A stretch of DNA of 64,000 bases. It comes from Microvirga alba. GTDB lineage: Bacteria; Pseudomonadota; Alphaproteobacteria; Rhizobiales; Beijerinckiaceae. Within the stretch, counting starts at the first letter, position 1, and every line of letters starts with the position of its first letter. Of the stretch, positions 61,269-64,000 are shown one piece after another. Location of the stretch: positions 744,001 through 808,000 of the forward strand of contig NZ_JADQDO010000002.1 in the NCBI RefSeq assembly GCF_015694465.1, read 5' to 3'. The notes beneath the pieces are model-generated. The model saw only the letters and a program-made list of their open reading frames with translations. It ran no database searches and had not been told where the DNA came from. The position numbers were made by a program, and so were the translations under genes.

Positions 61269-62377
61269 GCGTGCTCCATTCGAGTCGCGGCGTCGGCATG
61301 CGGCGGACGCAGTTTTTTCAAAGATTCCGGGAGGCTGTTCGTCATCCACGCCGACAAGGCGGCGCGATGCCGGTGCAGCAAAAGCCCTGCGGCGATGATG
61401 AGAATGCCGATGAGGGACAAGGCGAAGGGAAACATCAGCGAGTCCTTGAACACCTTGTTCGCCAGATGGCCGAGATACATCGACACGCCGATGGCTCCGA
61501 ACAGGGCATAAGGCCGCCGCATCAGGAAGACGGAGAGAAACACGAGGCCCACATTGATGAGGCAGTAGATCGCCTTGCCGATTTCGCTCGAACTGTCCGA
61601 TGCCGTCAGGCCGCCCCAGAAGGCCAAAAGACCGCTCAGGTGAAGCCAGAACGCGAAGTCGCGCTTTTGGTCGCGCTTGAGATCGACGAACCATGCGACG
61701 CCGAGAACGACGAGCCCGAAGGCCATCGAAACGATGCGTCGCGCTCTCCAAGAGTCCGACCAGTCCAGCTCGCGCCCCTGAATTATCCAGGGCGTCAGAT
61801 CCATGGACATAAACCACAGCGACACGGCGATCACCGCGACGATGAAAGGGAAGGGATAGAAGCGCAGTGCAATGAGACCGGCGACGATGGTTGCAACTTC
61901 CATCGGCAACCAGCTGCTTTTCACCCAGACATAGAAGTCGCGATAGCGCTCCGGCTTGCCTGCGGTGTCCCAGAATCCATAGGTTTCCTGGATGCCGTAG
62001 ACTGCAAGCGGAATCATCGCGACGGCGACCGCGATCAGCAATCCGCCCGGCGTTTCGAGAGCGCGGCGATTCCAAAGGTGATGACCCGCGAGCACGAAGA
62101 GCACCGCGTAGATCAATGCGGTCAGGGTCAGCGCCTTGCCGCCCATCTGCTCGAAAGCGAGCGTGGAAAAGAGACCCATCGCGCCCATGACGATGAGCGC
62201 GCCGGCATACCAGAGGATGTGAACGAGATCGAAGCGGACGGGCTGGGCAGGGTTCGGTGCGTCGGCGTCGCGCGTTGCAGCACGTGCGCGCAACACGGCG
62301 ACCAACCCGTCGAGCTGCTCCTCGCGAAGCGCCACGGCGCGCCCGGCTTGTCTGACGTCGTCTTCCGTGAAAGACAT
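61265..62377 (-). CDS. Unidentified polytopic membrane protein in iol cluster
   Basis: A 370-residue protein from the ATG at 62377 (GGAG 8 bp before, a GTG at 62380 in frame). It has a soluble N-terminus of about 50 residues and then nine to ten hydrophobic segments with few charged residues. A short cytoplasmic tail follows. It is reminiscent of DUF2157-type membrane proteins, but I do not recognise a family for certain. It is coupled to iolD by an ATGA overlap and lies 12 bp from iolC. A transport role for inositol or a product is one idea. No transporter signature supports it. Confidence 0.6.
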   Translation of the reverse strand: MSFTEDDVRQAGRAVALREEQLDGLVAVLRARAATRDADAPNPAQPVRFDLVHILWYAGALIVMGAMGLFSTLAFEQMGGKALTLTALIYAVLFVLAGHHLWNRRALETPGGLLIAVAVAMIPLAVYGIQETYGFWDTAGKPERYRDFYVWVKSSWLPMEVATIVAGLIALRFYPFPFIVAVIAVSLWFMSMDLTPWIIQGRELDWSDSWRARRIVSMAFGLVVLGVAWFVDLKRDQKRDFAFWLHLSGLLAFWGGLTASDSSSEIGKAIYCLINVGLVFLSVFLMRRPYALFGAIGVSMYLGHLANKVFKDSLMFPFALSLIGILIIAAGLLLHRHRAALSAWMTNSLPESLKKLRPPHADAATRMEHA

Positions 62378-62389
62378 CACACGCTCCGT

Positions 62390-64000
62390 TCAGGCCGCCT
62401 TTGAGCGGCCGGCCACCCGTTGCCAGGCATCGACGAGGCGCTGGAAGCGGCCCGCCATGTCGGCGATGGCGGCCTCGTCCGAGATCTCGCCCTTGAGCCA
62501 GCGGCGCGCGGCATCGTTGAAGATGGTGCGACCGACGGCAAAACCCTTCACCTGCTTCTCGCTGGCGGCGGCGGCGAAGGCGGCTTCCAATTCATCCTCC
62601 GGCGCTTCCAGGCCGAGGAGAACGATGCCCCGGCAATAAGGGTCGTTCTTGGAAATCACGCTGCCCACCGCATGCCAGGCCGCCACATCCCGCTGCGGCT
62701 CGAGCTTCCACCAATCCGGCTTGATGCCGAGATCGTAGAGGCGTTGCATCACGATGGCGACCGTGTCGGTTTTCAACGGCCCGTTCTTGCCCGCGATGAT
62801 CTCCACGAGCAATTCCCGGCCGATGCTTTGTGCGGCGTCGTAAAGGCGCAGCAATTCCCGCTCCTGGCGTGCCTTCAGTTCGGGCGCATCATCGGGATGG
62901 TAGAAGCACAGGCATTTGATGGTCTGCCCCACCGGCCATTCCACAAGCTTCGCGCCGAGGCTGCCGCCGCCCTCGAAATCGAGCGGGCGCGAGCCGGGGA
63001 ATTCCACCGGGCGGCCGATCCAGAAGGGATGGTCGGCAGCGCGGAACAGGGCCTCGCGGCCATATGTGCCATCGAGAAGCATGCCGAAACCGGGGCGGCC
63101 ATCAGCCACCCGCGCGGCGGCTTCTACGGCCAGCACCTTGAAGGCCGGGATGCGATCGATAGATGCGCCGACATCTTTCGCCATCGCCTCCATCTGCATG
63201 CGATGGTCGATGGCGAGCGCCATGAGCGTATCGGGGCCGGGACGGCGGGTCGTCGCCCAGTGGATGTGGTTGATGTCCTGGTCGAACCGCAGCGCCTTGT
63301 GACGGCTACCCACTTTCAGGAAATGCTGCAATTCCGGGAAAGTCGGGATCTCGGGCGAGCAGAGCAGCCGCGACACCGCGAAAGCGCCGCTGGCATTGGC
63401 ATAGGCGCAGCAGGTTTCGAGTTTCTCGTCCCTCAACCAGCCGCGCAGGAAGCCGGAGAGGAAGGCGTCCCCCGCGCCAAGCACGTTATAGACCTCGACC
63501 GGGAAGCCGGGGCCCTTCACGCCCTTGTCCAAGGAATCCGGGATTTCGGCCGGAAAGACCACGCAGCCCATGGGACCGCGCTTGCAGACGATGGTGGCTT
63601 TCGACACCGCGCGAATGGCGCTGATCGCTTGAAGCGTATCCTCGGACCCGCCCGCGATGTGCAACTCCTCTTCCGTGCCGACGATGAGGTCGCACTGGCC
63701 GAGGATGGGCGTCAGGTGCTCCGTCACCGAATCCGAGCGCACATAGCGTGATTCGCCCGCGCCGTGGCCGAGCAGGCCCCAGAGGTTCGGGCGGTAATCC
63801 ACATCGAACACCACTTTGCGGCCATTCGCCTTGGCGATGCGGATTGCTTTTTTCTGCGCGGCGGCGGTGCTCCCGCGGGAGAAGTGCGTGCCGGTGACGA
63901 CGATGGCGGCGGCGGAGGCGATAAAGGCCTCGTCGATGTCATCTTCCGTCAGCGCCATGTCGGCGCAGTCGGCGCGATAGAAAATGAGCGGGAAGGAATG
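62390..64000 (-). CDS. iolC: 5-dehydro-2-deoxygluconokinase IolC fused to DUF2090, 5' end cut
   Basis: The frame is open to the right edge, so the N-terminal residues, probably about 100, are missing. The visible 536 residues contain a PfkB kinase C-terminal signature (VYNVLGAGDAFLSGFLRGW) with the catalytic Asp, then from about residue 230 an aldolase-like DUF2090 domain (LMALAIDHRMQME, LLVEIIAGKNG, IKPDWWKLEPQ, VLLGLEAPEDEL). IolC phosphorylates 5-dehydro-2-deoxygluconate. The DUF2090 half is common in Rhizobiales and may be the aldolase step. It is probably first in the leftward operon shown here. Confidence 0.93.
   Translation of the reverse strand, partial: HSFPLIFYRADCADMALTEDDIDEAFIASAAAIVVTGTHFSRGSTAAAQKKAIRIAKANGRKVVFDVDYRPNLWGLLGHGAGESRYVRSDSVTEHLTPILGQCDLIVGTEEELHIAGGSEDTLQAISAIRAVSKATIVCKRGPMGCVVFPAEIPDSLDKGVKGPGFPVEVYNVLGAGDAFLSGFLRGWLRDEKLETCCAYANASGAFAVSRLLCSPEIPTFPELQHFLKVGSRHKALRFDQDINHIHWATTRRPGPDTLMALAIDHRMQMEAMAKDVGASIDRIPAFKVLAVEAAARVADGRPGFGMLLDGTYGREALFRAADHPFWIGRPVEFPGSRPLDFEGGGSLGAKLVEWPVGQTIKCLCFYHPDDAPELKARQERELLRLYDAAQSIGRELLVEIIAGKNGPLKTDTVAIVMQRLYDLGIKPDWWKLEPQRDVAAWHAVGSVISKNDPYCRGIVLLGLEAPEDELEAAFAAAASEKQVKGFAVGRTIFNDAARRWLKGEISDEAAIADMAGRFQRLVDAWQRVAGRSKAA

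Noticed and set aside
59421-62075. Longer iolD frame reaching 62075
   Set aside because: The extra 269 codons are the wrong frame of the membrane-protein gene. The IolD start at 61268 gives normal length and an ATGA overlap.

Overview
The window looks like chromosomal DNA of a GC-rich alphaproteobacterium, most likely Hyphomicrobiales (Rhizobiales). Pointers are a minCDE operon with a CtrA-type box (TTAA-N7-TTAAC) upstream, an OxyR/catalase pair, single-domain sugar ABC ATPases, an IolC with a C-terminal DUF2090 half, and dispersed intergenic palindromic repeats of the kind common in that order. I cannot name the genus from the sequence alone.

Layout. 1-9.7 kb: a partial HerA-like ATPase, a TetR-controlled efflux operon (TetR, HlyD adaptor, ABC ATPase, ABC-2 permease), a 14-TM MFS pump, a YcaQ-type winged-helix glycosylase-like protein, then a PAP2 phosphatase translationally coupled to RecX. 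9.8-17 kb: a Tat-exported amidohydrolase, a DUF1345 membrane protein, an OsmC peroxidase, a glutathione transferase and DNA polymerase I. 17-23 kb: a D-xylose locus with a ROK repressor divergent from xylF-xylH-xylG, a GNAT gene and an SDR resembling D-xylose 1-dehydrogenase. This fits oxidative, non-isomerase xylose use. 23-32.9 kb: an SGNH hydrolase overlapping an OpgC-like acyltransferase, a NudK-like Nudix enzyme, a DUF533 protein, a tail-anchored hypothetical, the glutathione-dependent formaldehyde pair (frmA, fghA), a metallo-beta-lactamase-fold hydrolase, and catalase divergent from oxyR. 33-48.7 kb: an APH-fold kinase with a class III aminotransferase, a large autotransporter, a cysteine synthase, transporters, an NADP-dependent oxidoreductase, minCDE and an RlpA-like protein.

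49.07-55.25 kb: a 6.1-kb integrated element inserted at the 3' end of tRNA-Arg(CCG). It is bounded by a perfect 48-bp direct repeat (49101-49148 and 55199-55246) and has visibly lower GC than its surroundings. It carries a tyrosine integrase, a two-gene module (winged-helix protein plus winged-helix/PLD-like protein), a serine recombinase with a res-like array of sites upstream, a P-loop ATPase of phage type, and a small conserved-looking protein. Paired TGTCACA repeats with identical 12-bp spacing at both ends look like integrase arm sites. The two-gene module is the best candidate here for an undescribed system. A defence role is only an inference from its position and domains.

55.3-64 kb: an AI-2E/PerM-family membrane protein, SlyX, the tRNA hydroxylase TrhO, and a myo-inositol catabolic cluster reading leftward (iolC-DUF2090, an unidentified membrane protein, iolD, iolE, iolB). 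iolC runs off the right edge. Both edges cut genes.
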